Source of the DNA: an uncultured Pseudomonas sp.
Lineage (GTDB): Bacteria > Pseudomonadota > Gammaproteobacteria > Pseudomonadales > Pseudomonadaceae
Length of the DNA: 17,606 nt
Direction of reading: 5' to 3'
Assembly (NCBI RefSeq): GCF_946885885.1
Contig: NZ_CAMPHN010000090.1
Location: 1-17,606 of the forward strand
Below, piece by piece: positions 1-7,303 of this stretch (position 1 is the first letter of the stretch; each line of letters starts with the position of its first letter). The notes under the pieces are model-generated. The model worked only from the letters and a program-made list of their open reading frames with translations. It had not been told where the DNA came from and made no database searches. Both the position numbers and the translations under genes were made by a program.

Positions 1-1430
1 TCGACCACCAGACGGAAGCGCTCCTCGGCCCCCTTGCGCGCCCTCAGGTCGATCAAGTTGAGCAGATAGTTGGCGCCACCGGAGACCGCCAGCACGCTCA
101 GGCTCAGGGTGACCGGAATCGTATCGCCATCGCTGCGGTGCGCCTCGTAATCGTTGGCCATCATCGGCGTATCGGCTTCGTCGACCAGATCGCCGAGCTG
201 ATCGATCGTCGGCAGGAAACGCCGCACCCGCTCGCCGATCAGCGCCTGCGACGGACAATCGAGCAATTCCGCCGCCCGCTGATTGGCCATCTCGATGCGC
301 CCCTCGGCGGTGCACAACAAGGTCGCTACCGGCAGGCGTTCGACCAGCAGGCGAAAACGCTGCTCGCGCTCGCTGAGTTGCCCGGTGGTCAGGCTGTTGA
401 CATAGAGTTGGCGCTCGCGCAGGTACAGGTAACCGCCGACCAGCAATGCCAGCAAGGTGGCGGCGGCCAGGCCCGTCCATAGGCTGAAGGCCATGCTTGG
501 CCCGCCCAAGGCGGCTTCGTAGCGGGCGGTACTGGCCACATCGATCAGCCAGGTACGACCATAGAGCGGCAACTCTATGGCCTGGCGAAAGCGCGGCGTC
601 CAGGCATCGAGCGGCTCGTCGTTCTCCAGCATGGTGGTGCCGAGGGCATGTCGGTCCTTGATCGAGATATCGAACAGGTGACTCTGCGGGCCGAATATCC
701 CGACCATCAGGTCTTCGATGCGAAAGGCGCCGTAAACGAAGCCGAAGAGCGCGGCGCGGCGCTCCTCCTCGTTGGTCAAGGGCATATCCGGGTGGAACAC
801 CGGCAGGTACAGCAGCACGCCGCCCTGCACGCCTTCCCGGGTTTCCTGTTTCAGCGTGAGCGGAGCACTGAGGGTGGCGTCGCCGCTGTCGAGCGCGTGC
901 TCTATGGCGGCGCGGCGCACCGGCTCGCTGAGCATGTCGAAGCCCTGCACCTGGCGATTGCGCCAGTCGAGCGGGCTGATGAAGTCGATCAATACGTAAG
1001 CGTCGCGCGGCCCGGCCGGAAAGGGGGAAAAATCCTTGCGTCCGTTCGCCTCACTATCCGCCAGATAGGCGTCGAGCTCGCCCTGGGTGAAATGCCGCGC
1101 CCATCCCAGCGCCATGATGCCGGGGTAACGGTCCTGCAAACGCAATTGGTCGACGGCCCGGTCCCACTGCTCCAAGGTCACCTGCTCGCTGCCGATCATC
1201 AACCCGGCAATGCCCCGCAGCACCATTTCGTAGGCCCGCATACGCGCTTGCACGCGCTGCCCCACTTCCTGGGCCTCGATGCCGAAACGCTTCTGGCTCT
1301 CCTCCAGGTTGCGGCTTTCCAACGCCTGCCATTGCCAGACGGTCAATCCACCAAGCCCGGACAGCAGTGCCAAGGTCACGCCTACTGCGCGCCAGGGTCG
1401 AGGAGGAATGGAATGGTGCCTGTCTTCCAT
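1..1430 (-). CDS. CHASE-PAS membrane sensor protein, N-terminal part (runs off the left edge)
   Basis: Reading leftwards from an ATG at 1430 there is an open frame of 476 codons with no stop before the window edge, so the C-terminal output domain is missing. GGGAG lies 5 nt upstream of the ATG and decides the start. Residues about 14-34 form a membrane segment. Residues about 60-240 look like a periplasmic CHASE ligand-binding domain, with the typical stretches RYPGIMALGWARH, YVLIDFISP, GFDMLSEPVRRAA and GGVLLYLPVF. A second membrane segment lies at about 314-336. A PAS domain follows at about 356-462 (EQRFRLLVERLPVATLL, then GRIEMANQRAAELL). A second PAS-like start (EERFRLVV) is cut by the edge. 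In this architecture a histidine kinase or GGDEF/EAL output is usual; which one cannot be told here. It is likely an inner-membrane sensor of a small extracytoplasmic ligand. The terminator at 1555-1583 separates it from its upstream neighbour. Confidence 0.85.
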   Translation of the reverse strand, partial: MEDRHHSIPPRPWRAVGVTLALLSGLGGLTVWQWQALESRNLEESQKRFGIEAQEVGQRVQARMRAYEMVLRGIAGLMIGSEQVTLEQWDRAVDQLRLQDRYPGIMALGWARHFTQGELDAYLADSEANGRKDFSPFPAGPRDAYVLIDFISPLDWRNRQVQGFDMLSEPVRRAAIEHALDSGDATLSAPLTLKQETREGVQGGVLLYLPVFHPDMPLTNEEERRAALFGFVYGAFRIEDLMVGIFGPQSHLFDISIKDRHALGTTMLENDEPLDAWTPRFRQAIELPLYGRTWLIDVASTARYEAALGGPSMAFSLWTGLAAATLLALLVGGYLYLRERQLYVNSLTTGQLSEREQRFRLLVERLPVATLLCTAEGRIEMANQRAAELLDCPSQALIGERVRRFLPTIDQLGDLVDEADTPMMANDYEAHRSDGDTIPVTLSLSVLAVSGGANYLLNLIDLRARKGAEERFRLVV

Positions 1431-1554
1431 GAACGCTCCCGAGTAATCCACATCGGGCGAGCACGCATCTGGGTACTGCACGGCTCCCCTCCAAGCAGTC
1501 TAGTCAGGATTCGAACGACAGGTCCTTTGCCAACAGTGAATCGACAGGCGGCAA

Positions 1555-1583
1555 AAAGGCCCCTTGATTAGAGGGGCCTTTCT
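1555..1583 (-). terminator. Rho-independent terminator of the OmpA-type lipoprotein gene
   Basis: Perfect 10-bp inverted repeat AAAGGCCCCT (1555-1564) and AGGGGCCTTT (1572-1581) with a 7-nt loop. Read on the minus strand, the stem is followed by a run of five T. It lies about 25 nt past the stop of the lipoprotein gene and upstream of the sensor gene, so it insulates the two. Confidence 0.9.
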
Positions 1584-1607
1584 GGGGAAGTGCGACAATT
1601 TCGAGCG

Positions 1608-2264
1608 TTACAGCGGACGCAGGTTGATCTCGACCCGACGATTCTGTGCACGACCGGCCTCGGTGGCATTGCTGGCGATCGGCTGGTTCGGGCCCGCACC
1701 GTAAGCGGAGATCCGCTGCGCCGGTACGCCGTTGCTGGTCAGGTAGGATGCGACACTTTGCGCACGGCGATTGGACAGGTTCTGATTCAACTCCAGGGAA
1801 CCAGTGCTGTCGGTATGACCGACAATATCGATGCCGTTCTTGTCGAACTCCTTGAACACCAGCACTAGGGAATTCAATGTCGAATAAAAGCCGCTGGAAA
1901 TATCCGCCGAGTTGCTGGCGAAGGTGATATTGCCCGGCATGATCAGTGTCAGCTCGTCGCCGTTGCGCTGCACTTGCACGCCGGTGCCTTGCAGGGTTTG
2001 CCGCAGCTTGGCCTCTTGGGTGTCGACGTAATAGCCATAGCCGCCGCCCGCCGCACCGCCCACCGCGGCACCGATCAAGGCGCCCTTGGCACGGTCTTTC
2101 TTGCTCGAGGTGGCGGCACCGATCACGGCGCCCGTCACGGCGCCCACACCGCCATAAATCCCCGCCTTGCCCGCTTCGCGCTCGCCGGTGTAAGGGTTGG
2201 TGGTGCAGCCCGCCAACAGCGACAGACCGAGGGTTGCAAATGCCAGATTTCGCCACATGTTCAT
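1608..2264 (-). CDS. OmpA-family outer-membrane lipoprotein with glycine zipper (YiaD-like)
   Basis: 218 aa. A short lipoprotein signal ends in the lipobox LLAGC, with Cys20 as the lipidation site. Residues 33-78 are a Gly/Ala-rich zipper (GGVGAVTGAVIGAA, then GALIGAAVGGAAGGGYGY) that may insert into or pack against the membrane. Residues about 103-218 are an OmpA C-terminal peptidoglycan-binding domain, with the signature N160..LS..RA..V...L and the binding residues expected from the family, Asp152 in GHTDS and Arg209 in NRRVEI. The mature protein is expected to anchor the outer membrane to the cell wall. The start is fixed by GGAAG 5 nt upstream; an ATG two codons later is less well placed. 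It is followed by a strong terminator, and its upstream neighbour (metallo-hydrolase) is 108 nt away on the same strand. The related E. coli protein is YiaD; orthology is not certain from sequence alone. Confidence 0.93.
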   Translation of the reverse strand: MNMWRNLAFATLGLSLLAGCTTNPYTGEREAGKAGIYGGVGAVTGAVIGAATSSKKDRAKGALIGAAVGGAAGGGYGYYVDTQEAKLRQTLQGTGVQVQRNGDELTLIMPGNITFASNSADISSGFYSTLNSLVLVFKEFDKNGIDIVGHTDSTGSLELNQNLSNRRAQSVASYLTSNGVPAQRISAYGAGPNQPIASNATEAGRAQNRRVEINLRPL

Positions 2265-2372
2265 AGGTACTTCCTTTGCTTTTTTGGTGTTAGTGCTTAG
2301 GGTCCGCCTGAGGGCTTGGACGCCCGGACAGCGGCTTAGTTCAGTCGATTGGCTATCAATGTGCTATCGGGT

Positions 2373-3017
2373 TCACGCACGAACGAAAGGGTTCTCGCGC
2401 ATCTCGTCGCCCAAGCGGGTATCGACGCCGTGCCCGGTCACGACGGTGGCGTCCTCGTCCAGGCTATACAGGCGCTGCTTGATCGAGCGCTCGATGGTGG
2501 CGTAATCGCCGCCCCACAGATCGGTACGGCCGATACCTCGGCGAAACAGCGTGTCGCCGGCAATCAGCAGCTTGTCCTCGGGGAACCAGAAACTCATCGA
2601 CCCTGGCGTGTGCCCCGGCGTGTGCAACGCCACCCCGCATCCGCAATCGAGCGCCTGATCGTCGGCAAGCCAATGATCCGGCGCCGGCACGGGGGTGTAA
2701 GGCACGCCGAACATACGGCATTGCATTTCCAGGTTGTCCCAAAGGAACAGGTCCTCCTTGTGCAGGTGCAAGGTCGCGCCGGTCTTCTCCTTCATCTGCC
2801 CGGAAGCGAGGAAGTGATCCAGATGCGCATGGGTATGGATGATGCTCACCACCTTCAAGCCGTGGGCGTCCAGCCGCGCCATGATCGATTCCGGATTGCC
2901 GCCCGGGTCGACCACTATGGCTTTCTTGGTCACGGGGTCGCCGATGATCGTGCAGTTGCACTGCAAAGGCCCGACAGGGAAGGTTTCGCGGATTAGCGCA
3001 ATTTTAGTGGCTTGCAT
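2373..3017 (-). CDS. MBL-fold metallo-hydrolase, glyoxalase II-like (YcbL type)
   Basis: 214 aa, the short form of the glyoxalase II family without the C-terminal helical substrate-binding domain. The metal-binding signature HTHAHLDH is at residues 61-68, with further ligands His136 (in TPGHTPGS), Asp155 (in GDTLF) and His196 (in TGHG), so the dinuclear metal site is complete. Family members hydrolyse thioesters such as S-lactoylglutathione or related substrates; the physiological substrate of YcbL-type enzymes is not settled. It is expected to be cytosolic, since there is no signal peptide. The start is supported by GGAG about 6 nt upstream. The region just upstream of the start contains the left copy of the direct repeat that bounds the defence island, so its native promoter may lie within or beyond that repeat. 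Confidence 0.93.
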   Translation of the reverse strand: MQATKIALIRETFPVGPLQCNCTIIGDPVTKKAIVVDPGGNPESIMARLDAHGLKVVSIIHTHAHLDHFLASGQMKEKTGATLHLHKEDLFLWDNLEMQCRMFGVPYTPVPAPDHWLADDQALDCGCGVALHTPGHTPGSMSFWFPEDKLLIAGDTLFRRGIGRTDLWGGDYATIERSIKQRLYSLDEDATVVTGHGVDTRLGDEMRENPFVRA

Positions 3018-3040
3018 GGGGGCTCCGGCAGGTTGAATGA

Positions 3041-3137
3041 CACATTTGCGGCACGCTCGACATGGAAAACGTTAACCAAGGACGGTCTATATCAATAAGG
3101 GACATGCCCAAATCAGATGTAAAGGTTGGCCCCAACA
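3041..3137 (+). repeat. Left direct repeat bounding the RM/Abi island
   Basis: The first 44 nt (3041-3084, beginning CACATTTGCGGCACGCTCGA) are identical to 10815-10858 in the same orientation. The similarity then continues imperfectly for about 50 nt with one 4-nt length difference, ending around CCCAACAG here and CCCGACAG in the other copy. Nothing repeats to the left of 3041, so the boundary is sharp. No integrase, transposase or recognisable IS end accompanies it. Confidence 0.9.
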
Positions 3138-3250
3138 GCCACGCATATTCAATAGCCAGAAGGCAGTCCTTGCTCGCGCATGATTGAGACAGGGCGACAC
3201 CACCACTCAGTTGGTTGAATTGGCCAGGCAAGAGAAGATGTGCAACCTCT

Positions 3251-3272
3251 TTGGGCAAGACGCCCCGCCCAA
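3251..3272. promoter_or_regulatory. Inverted repeat upstream of hsdR, possible operator
   Basis: TTGGGC (3251-3256) and GCCCAA (3267-3272) form a 6-bp palindrome with a 10-nt spacer about 90 nt before the hsdR start. It could be an operator or a short hairpin in the hsdR leader. No clear -35/-10 pair was identified in the rest of 3138-3362, which otherwise shows no gene. Confidence 0.25.
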
Positions 3273-3362
3273 TCAATACCAAACAAGGTACATTTACCCC
3301 CATCGAGCACGATCAGCAGTGCCGGAATGGAGAGACCATCTCGGTTTAAGGAAAATTGGGGT

Positions 3363-5732
3363 ATGGATAAGAAGTCGCTTTCCGAGCGGGACATCTGCAG
3401 TAAGTACATCGCCCCAGCCATCCAGCAAGCCGGCTGGAACATGCACAAGCAGGTGCGCGAGGAAGTCAGCTTTACCAAGGGCCGCATTATCGTTCGTGGC
3501 AAGCTGCACAGCCGAGGCGAATCACGCCGAGCCGACTTTATCCTCTATCACCAAGCCAACCTGCCCATCGCCGTGATCGAGGCGAAGGACAACAAGCACT
3601 CCGTTGGCTCCGGCATGCAGCAGGCCCTGGGCTATGCCGAAGCGTTGGATGTGCCGTTCGTGTTCTCCAGCAATGGCGATGGCTTTCTGTTCCATGACCG
3701 CAGTGGTACTGGCGAGCAGACCGAAACCGAACTCAGCCTCGACCAGTTCCCCGGCCCGGCTGAACTCTGGCAGCGCTACTGCCAATGGAAGGACCTAGAC
3801 GGCCAGGCTCAACACAAGATCGAAGCGCCCTACTACGACGATGGCTCCGGGCGCATGCCGCGCTATTACCAGATGAACGCGATCAACCGCACGGTTGAGG
3901 CCGTGGCCCGTGGGCAAGATCGAGTGCTGCTGGTCATGGCCACCGGCACCGGCAAGACCTATACCGCCTTCCAGATCATCTGGCGGCTGTGGAAGTCCAA
4001 GCAGAAGAAACGCATCCTTTTTCTCGCCGACCGCAACATCCTGGTCGACCAGACCAAGAACAACGACTTCAAGCCCTTCGGCCAGGCGATGACCAAGATC
4101 GCCAAACGGCAGATCGATACCTCCTACGAGATCTACCTGTCGCTCTATCAGGCCGTGACCGGCGCTGAAGAAGAGATGAACATCTACAAGCAGTTCTCCC
4201 GCGACTTCTTCGACCTGATCGTGATCGACGAATGCCACCGCGGCAGCGCAGCTGAGGATTCCGCCTGGCGTGAGATTCTCGACTATTTCACCAACGCCAC
4301 CCACGTCGGCCTCACCGCCACGCCGAAGGAAACCAAGGACGTTTCCAGCATTACCTACTTCGGTGAGCCGGTGTACAGCTACACCTTGAAACAGGGCATC
4401 GAAGACGGATTTCTTGCGCCCTACAAAGTGGTGCGTATTGATTTTGACAAAGACCTTCAAGGCTGGAGGCCGCCCAAAGGCATGCTCGACAAGAACGGCG
4501 AGCTGATCGAAGACCGCATCTACAACCTCAAGGACATGGATCGCACCCTAGTCATCGAGGCGCGTACCCAACTGGTCGCGCAGAAGGTCACCGAGTTCCT
4601 CAAAGCCACCGACCCGTTCCAGAAAACCATCGTCTTCTGCGACGACATCAACCATGCCGAACGCATGCGCCAGGCCCTGGTCAACCTCAACCCCGAGCGC
4701 GTGGCCGAGAACCGCAAGTACGTTATGCGCATCACCGGCGATGACCAGGAAGGCAAGGCCGAGCTGGATAACTTTATCAACCCGGAAGAGCGCTACCCGG
4801 TTATCGCAACCACCAGCAAGCTGATGACCACCGGCGTCGATGCCCAGACCTGCAAGCTGATTGTGCTCGACCAGCACATCAAGTCGATGACCGAGTTCAA
4901 GCAGATCATCGGTCGCGGCACCCGCATCAACGAGGATTACGGCAAGTACTGGTTCACCATCATGGACTTCAAGAAGGCCACCGAGCTGTTCGCCGACCCG
5001 GCCTTCGATGGCGATCCCGTTGTGATTTACGAGCCAGGGTCAGACGAGCCACCTGTGCCACCCGAGGAGCCTGAGGGAGGCGACACAGAGCAACCAGGCA
5101 GCGGAGAAGACTGCCCCACCACTGCAGGGCCTGGCGAAGGTGGTGGTAGCGAAAACCCACGCATCAAATATGTCGTAGCAGGAGTACCGGTCTACGTCAT
5201 CGCCGAGCGTGTGCAGTATTACGGCCCGGATGGTCGACTGATCACCGAATCGCTGCACGATTACACCCGCGCCTGCGTGCAGAAGCAGTTCGCCTCGCTG
5301 GATGACTTCCTGCGCCATTGGAGTGATGCCGAGCAGAAGAAGGCCATCATCGACGAAATGGCCGCCCAGGGTGTGATGTGGGAAGCCCTGGCCGAAGAGG
5401 TGGAAAAGAAACAGGGCAAACCACTAGATCCGTTCGACCTGATCTGCCACGTCGCCTTCGATCAGCCAGCCCTGTCTCGCCGCGAGCGCGCCGAACAAGT
5501 GAAAAAGCGTAATTACTTTGCCAAGTATTCCGGTGCAGCCCGCCAGGTGCTGGAGGCGCTGCTGGATAAATACGCTGATACCGGCATCGAGCACATCGAG
5601 GACATCAAAATCCTCCAGCTCGACCCCTTCAGCCAGATCGGTGCGCCCATCGAGCTGGTCAAGGCCTTTGGCGGCAAGGCCGGCTACAACCAGGCCATCC
5701 ATGAACTGGAAGACGAGCTTTACGCCAGTTAG
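3363..5732 (+). CDS. hsdR: Type I restriction enzyme, endonuclease/translocase subunit HsdR (EcoEI-like)
   Basis: 789 aa from the ATG at 3363, close to the size of EcoEI-type R subunits. AAGGA lies 10 nt upstream. An in-frame ATG at 3327 is possible, but the protein similarity seems to begin at [11 protein letters not shown]-terminal PD-(D/E)xK nuclease core: Asp58 and Glu73-Ala-Lys75 (VIEAK). Superfamily 2 helicase motor: Walker A ATGTGKT (193-199), DECH box (289-292), TATP motif III (318-321), QIIGRGTR motif VI (514-521). Residues about 559-598 are a Pro/Glu/Gly-rich linker, followed by a helical C-terminal domain (EcoEI_R_C-like) that should bind the methylase core. With HsdM and HsdS it translocates and cleaves DNA unmethylated at the recognition site. 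All catalytic residues are present, so it appears intact. It is first in the hsdR-hsdM-hsdS-abiF order. Confidence 0.96.
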   Translation: MDKKSLSERDICSKYIAPAIQQAGWNMHKQVREEVSFTKGRIIVRGKLHSRGESRRADFILYHQANLPIAVIEAKDNKHSVGSGMQQALGYAEALDVPFVFSSNGDGFLFHDRSGTGEQTETELSLDQFPGPAELWQRYCQWKDLDGQAQHKIEAPYYDDGSGRMPRYYQMNAINRTVEAVARGQDRVLLVMATGTGKTYTAFQIIWRLWKSKQKKRILFLADRNILVDQTKNNDFKPFGQAMTKIAKRQIDTSYEIYLSLYQAVTGAEEEMNIYKQFSRDFFDLIVIDECHRGSAAEDSAWREILDYFTNATHVGLTATPKETKDVSSITYFGEPVYSYTLKQGIEDGFLAPYKVVRIDFDKDLQGWRPPKGMLDKNGELIEDRIYNLKDMDRTLVIEARTQLVAQKVTEFLKATDPFQKTIVFCDDINHAERMRQALVNLNPERVAENRKYVMRITGDDQEGKAELDNFINPEERYPVIATTSKLMTTGVDAQTCKLIVLDQHIKSMTEFKQIIGRGTRINEDYGKYWFTIMDFKKATELFADPAFDGDPVVIYEPGSDEPPVPPEEPEGGDTEQPGSGEDCPTTAGPGEGGGSENPRIKYVVAGVPVYVIAERVQYYGPDGRLITESLHDYTRACVQKQFASLDDFLRHWSDAEQKKAIIDEMAAQGVMWEALAEEVEKKQGKPLDPFDLICHVAFDQPALSRRERAEQVKKRNYFAKYSGAARQVLEALLDKYADTGIEHIEDIKILQLDPFSQIGAPIELVKAFGGKAGYNQAIHELEDELYAS

Positions 5733-5748
5733 CCGACATTACCCGTAG

Positions 5749-5776
5749 GGTGGGCAACGGCGCAGCCTTGCCCACC
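5749..5776. repeat. GTAGGGTGGGC-type intergenic hairpin between hsdR and hsdM
   Basis: Perfect 9-bp inverted repeat GGTGGGCAA (5749-5757) and TTGCCCACC (5768-5776) with a 10-nt loop, preceded by CCGTA. There is no T-run, so it is not a standard terminator. From general knowledge, GTAGGGTGGG...CCCACC sequences are dispersed short repeats in many gammaproteobacteria; that this copy belongs to such a family is inference. A TACAAT hexamer at 5795-5800 could be a weak -10 for hsdM, but no good -35 is spaced for it. Confidence 0.6.
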
Positions 5777-5833
5777 AGCATCAGCCAATCCCGCTACAAT
5801 CCCCCGCTTTGCCGCACCTGCCGAGAATTCGTT

Positions 5834-7303
5834 ATGTCGATCAGCTCCACCATCAAATCCATTCAGGACATCATGCGCAAAGACGTCGGCGTCGATGGCG
5901 ACGCCCAGCGCATCGGCCAGCTGGTCTGGCTGTTGTTCCTGAAGATCTTCGATGACCGCGAGCTGGAATGGGAGCTGATGGACGACAACTACCGCTCGCC
6001 CATTCCCGAGAGCTGCCGCTGGCGCACCTGGGCCGCCGATCCGGAAGGCATGACCGGTGACGACCTCAAGGGTTTTATCGACAACAACCTGTTCCCCCAA
6101 CTGCAGAACCTGCACGAGTACAGCAACACGCCGTCCGCCTTCGTGGTGCGCAGCGTGTTTGAAGACGCCTACAACTACATGAAATCCGGCCAGCTACTGC
6201 GCCAGGTGGTCAACAAGATTCAGGAAGGCGTGGACTTCAACAAAGCCCAGGAGCGCCACGAGTTCGGCAACCTCTACGAGCAACTGCTGCGCGACCTGCA
6301 GAACGCCGGCAACGCCGGTGAGTTCTACACCCCGCGCCCGGTCACCGAATTTATGGTGCGCATGGTCGACCCCAAGCTGGAGGAAAAGGTCATGGATCCG
6401 GCCTGCGGCACCGGCGGTTTCCTCACTTGTGCCATCGAGCACAAGCGCAGCCGCTATGTAAAAACCGCCGAGGACGAGCGCACCCTGCAAGCCAGCATCT
6501 TTGGCGTGGAGAAAAAGCCGCTGCCGCACCTGCTGGCCACCACCAATATGATCCTGCACGGCATCGAGGTGCCCAGCCAGATCCGCCACGACAACACCCT
6601 GAGCAAACCGCTGATCAGCTGGGGCCCGAGCGAGCGCGTGCACTGCATCGTCGCCAACCCGCCGTTCGGCGGCATGGAAGAAGACGGCATCGAAACCAAC
6701 TTCCCCGCCGCCTTCCGCACCCGCGAAACCGCTGACCTGTTTCTAGTGCTAATCATGCAGCTGCTCAAGGACGGTGGCCGCGCCGCCGTGGTGCTGCCAG
6801 ACGGCTTCCTGTTCGGCGAAGGCATCAAAAGCCGCATCAAGGAAAAACTGCTTACCGAGTGCAACCTGCACACCATCGTTCGCCTGCCCAATGGCGTGTT
6901 CAACCCCTACACCGGCATCAAGACCAACCTGCTGTTTTTCACCAAGGGCACACCGACCAAACAGGTGTGGTTCTACGAACATCAGTACCCGGCCGGCGTG
7001 AAGAACTACTCCAAGACTCGCCCCATGCGCATCGAAGAATTCGCCGTCGAGGAAGCCTGGTGGGGCAACGAGGCCGATGGCTTTGCCGCACGGATGGAGA
7101 ACGAATTCGCCTGGCAGGTCAGCGTCGAAGAGCTGCAAGCTCGCAACTGGAACCTGGACTGCAAAAACCCGCATATCGGCGAGCAGGTCAGCCACGACCC
7201 GGACGAGTTGCTGCGCAACTACGCCAGCCTGCAAGGCGAGATCAACGACCTACGCGACCAACTGAAAGCAGTGCTGACCGAAGCCCTGGAGCGCCAGGTA
7301 TGA
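5834..7303 (+). CDS. hsdM: Type I DNA adenine methyltransferase subunit HsdM
   Basis: 489 aa, essentially the length of EcoEI-class HsdM. N-terminal helical HsdM_N domain (residues about 3-150), then the N6-adenine methylase core: EFYTPRPV (163-170), SAM-binding motif I DPACGTGGF (188-196) and catalytic motif IV NPPF (275-278). The C-terminal region, about 450-489, is helical and should contact HsdS. Two copies normally pair with one HsdS to methylate one adenine on each strand of a bipartite site. The ATG at 5834 has only a weak ribosome site (GAGAA), and 101 nt separate it from hsdR, so it may have its own expression signal. Its stop overlaps the hsdS start (ATGA), indicating translational coupling of M and S. 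Confidence 0.96.
   Translation: MSISSTIKSIQDIMRKDVGVDGDAQRIGQLVWLLFLKIFDDRELEWELMDDNYRSPIPESCRWRTWAADPEGMTGDDLKGFIDNNLFPQLQNLHEYSNTPSAFVVRSVFEDAYNYMKSGQLLRQVVNKIQEGVDFNKAQERHEFGNLYEQLLRDLQNAGNAGEFYTPRPVTEFMVRMVDPKLEEKVMDPACGTGGFLTCAIEHKRSRYVKTAEDERTLQASIFGVEKKPLPHLLATTNMILHGIEVPSQIRHDNTLSKPLISWGPSERVHCIVANPPFGGMEEDGIETNFPAAFRTRETADLFLVLIMQLLKDGGRAAVVLPDGFLFGEGIKSRIKEKLLTECNLHTIVRLPNGVFNPYTGIKTNLLFFTKGTPTKQVWFYEHQYPAGVKNYSKTRPMRIEEFAVEEAWWGNEADGFAARMENEFAWQVSVEELQARNWNLDCKNPHIGEQVSHDPDELLRNYASLQGEINDLRDQLKAVLTEALERQV

Noticed and set aside
648..1571. 307-codon plus-strand open frame over the sensor gene.
   Set aside because: Antisense shadow; the minus-strand frame encodes a clear CHASE-PAS protein with a ribosome site.
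1495..1575. GGATTCGAAC at about 1507, which on the minus strand looks like a tRNA T-loop (GTTCGAATCC).
   Set aside because: The flanking bases do not form a T stem, and a tRNA body would have to run into the terminator hairpin at 1555-1583; no cloverleaf can be drawn.
6859..7299. Earlier in-frame start that would lengthen HsdS to 914 aa.
   Set aside because: This part is a shadow of hsdM; the ATGA overlap at 7300 gives the usual HsdS N-terminus.
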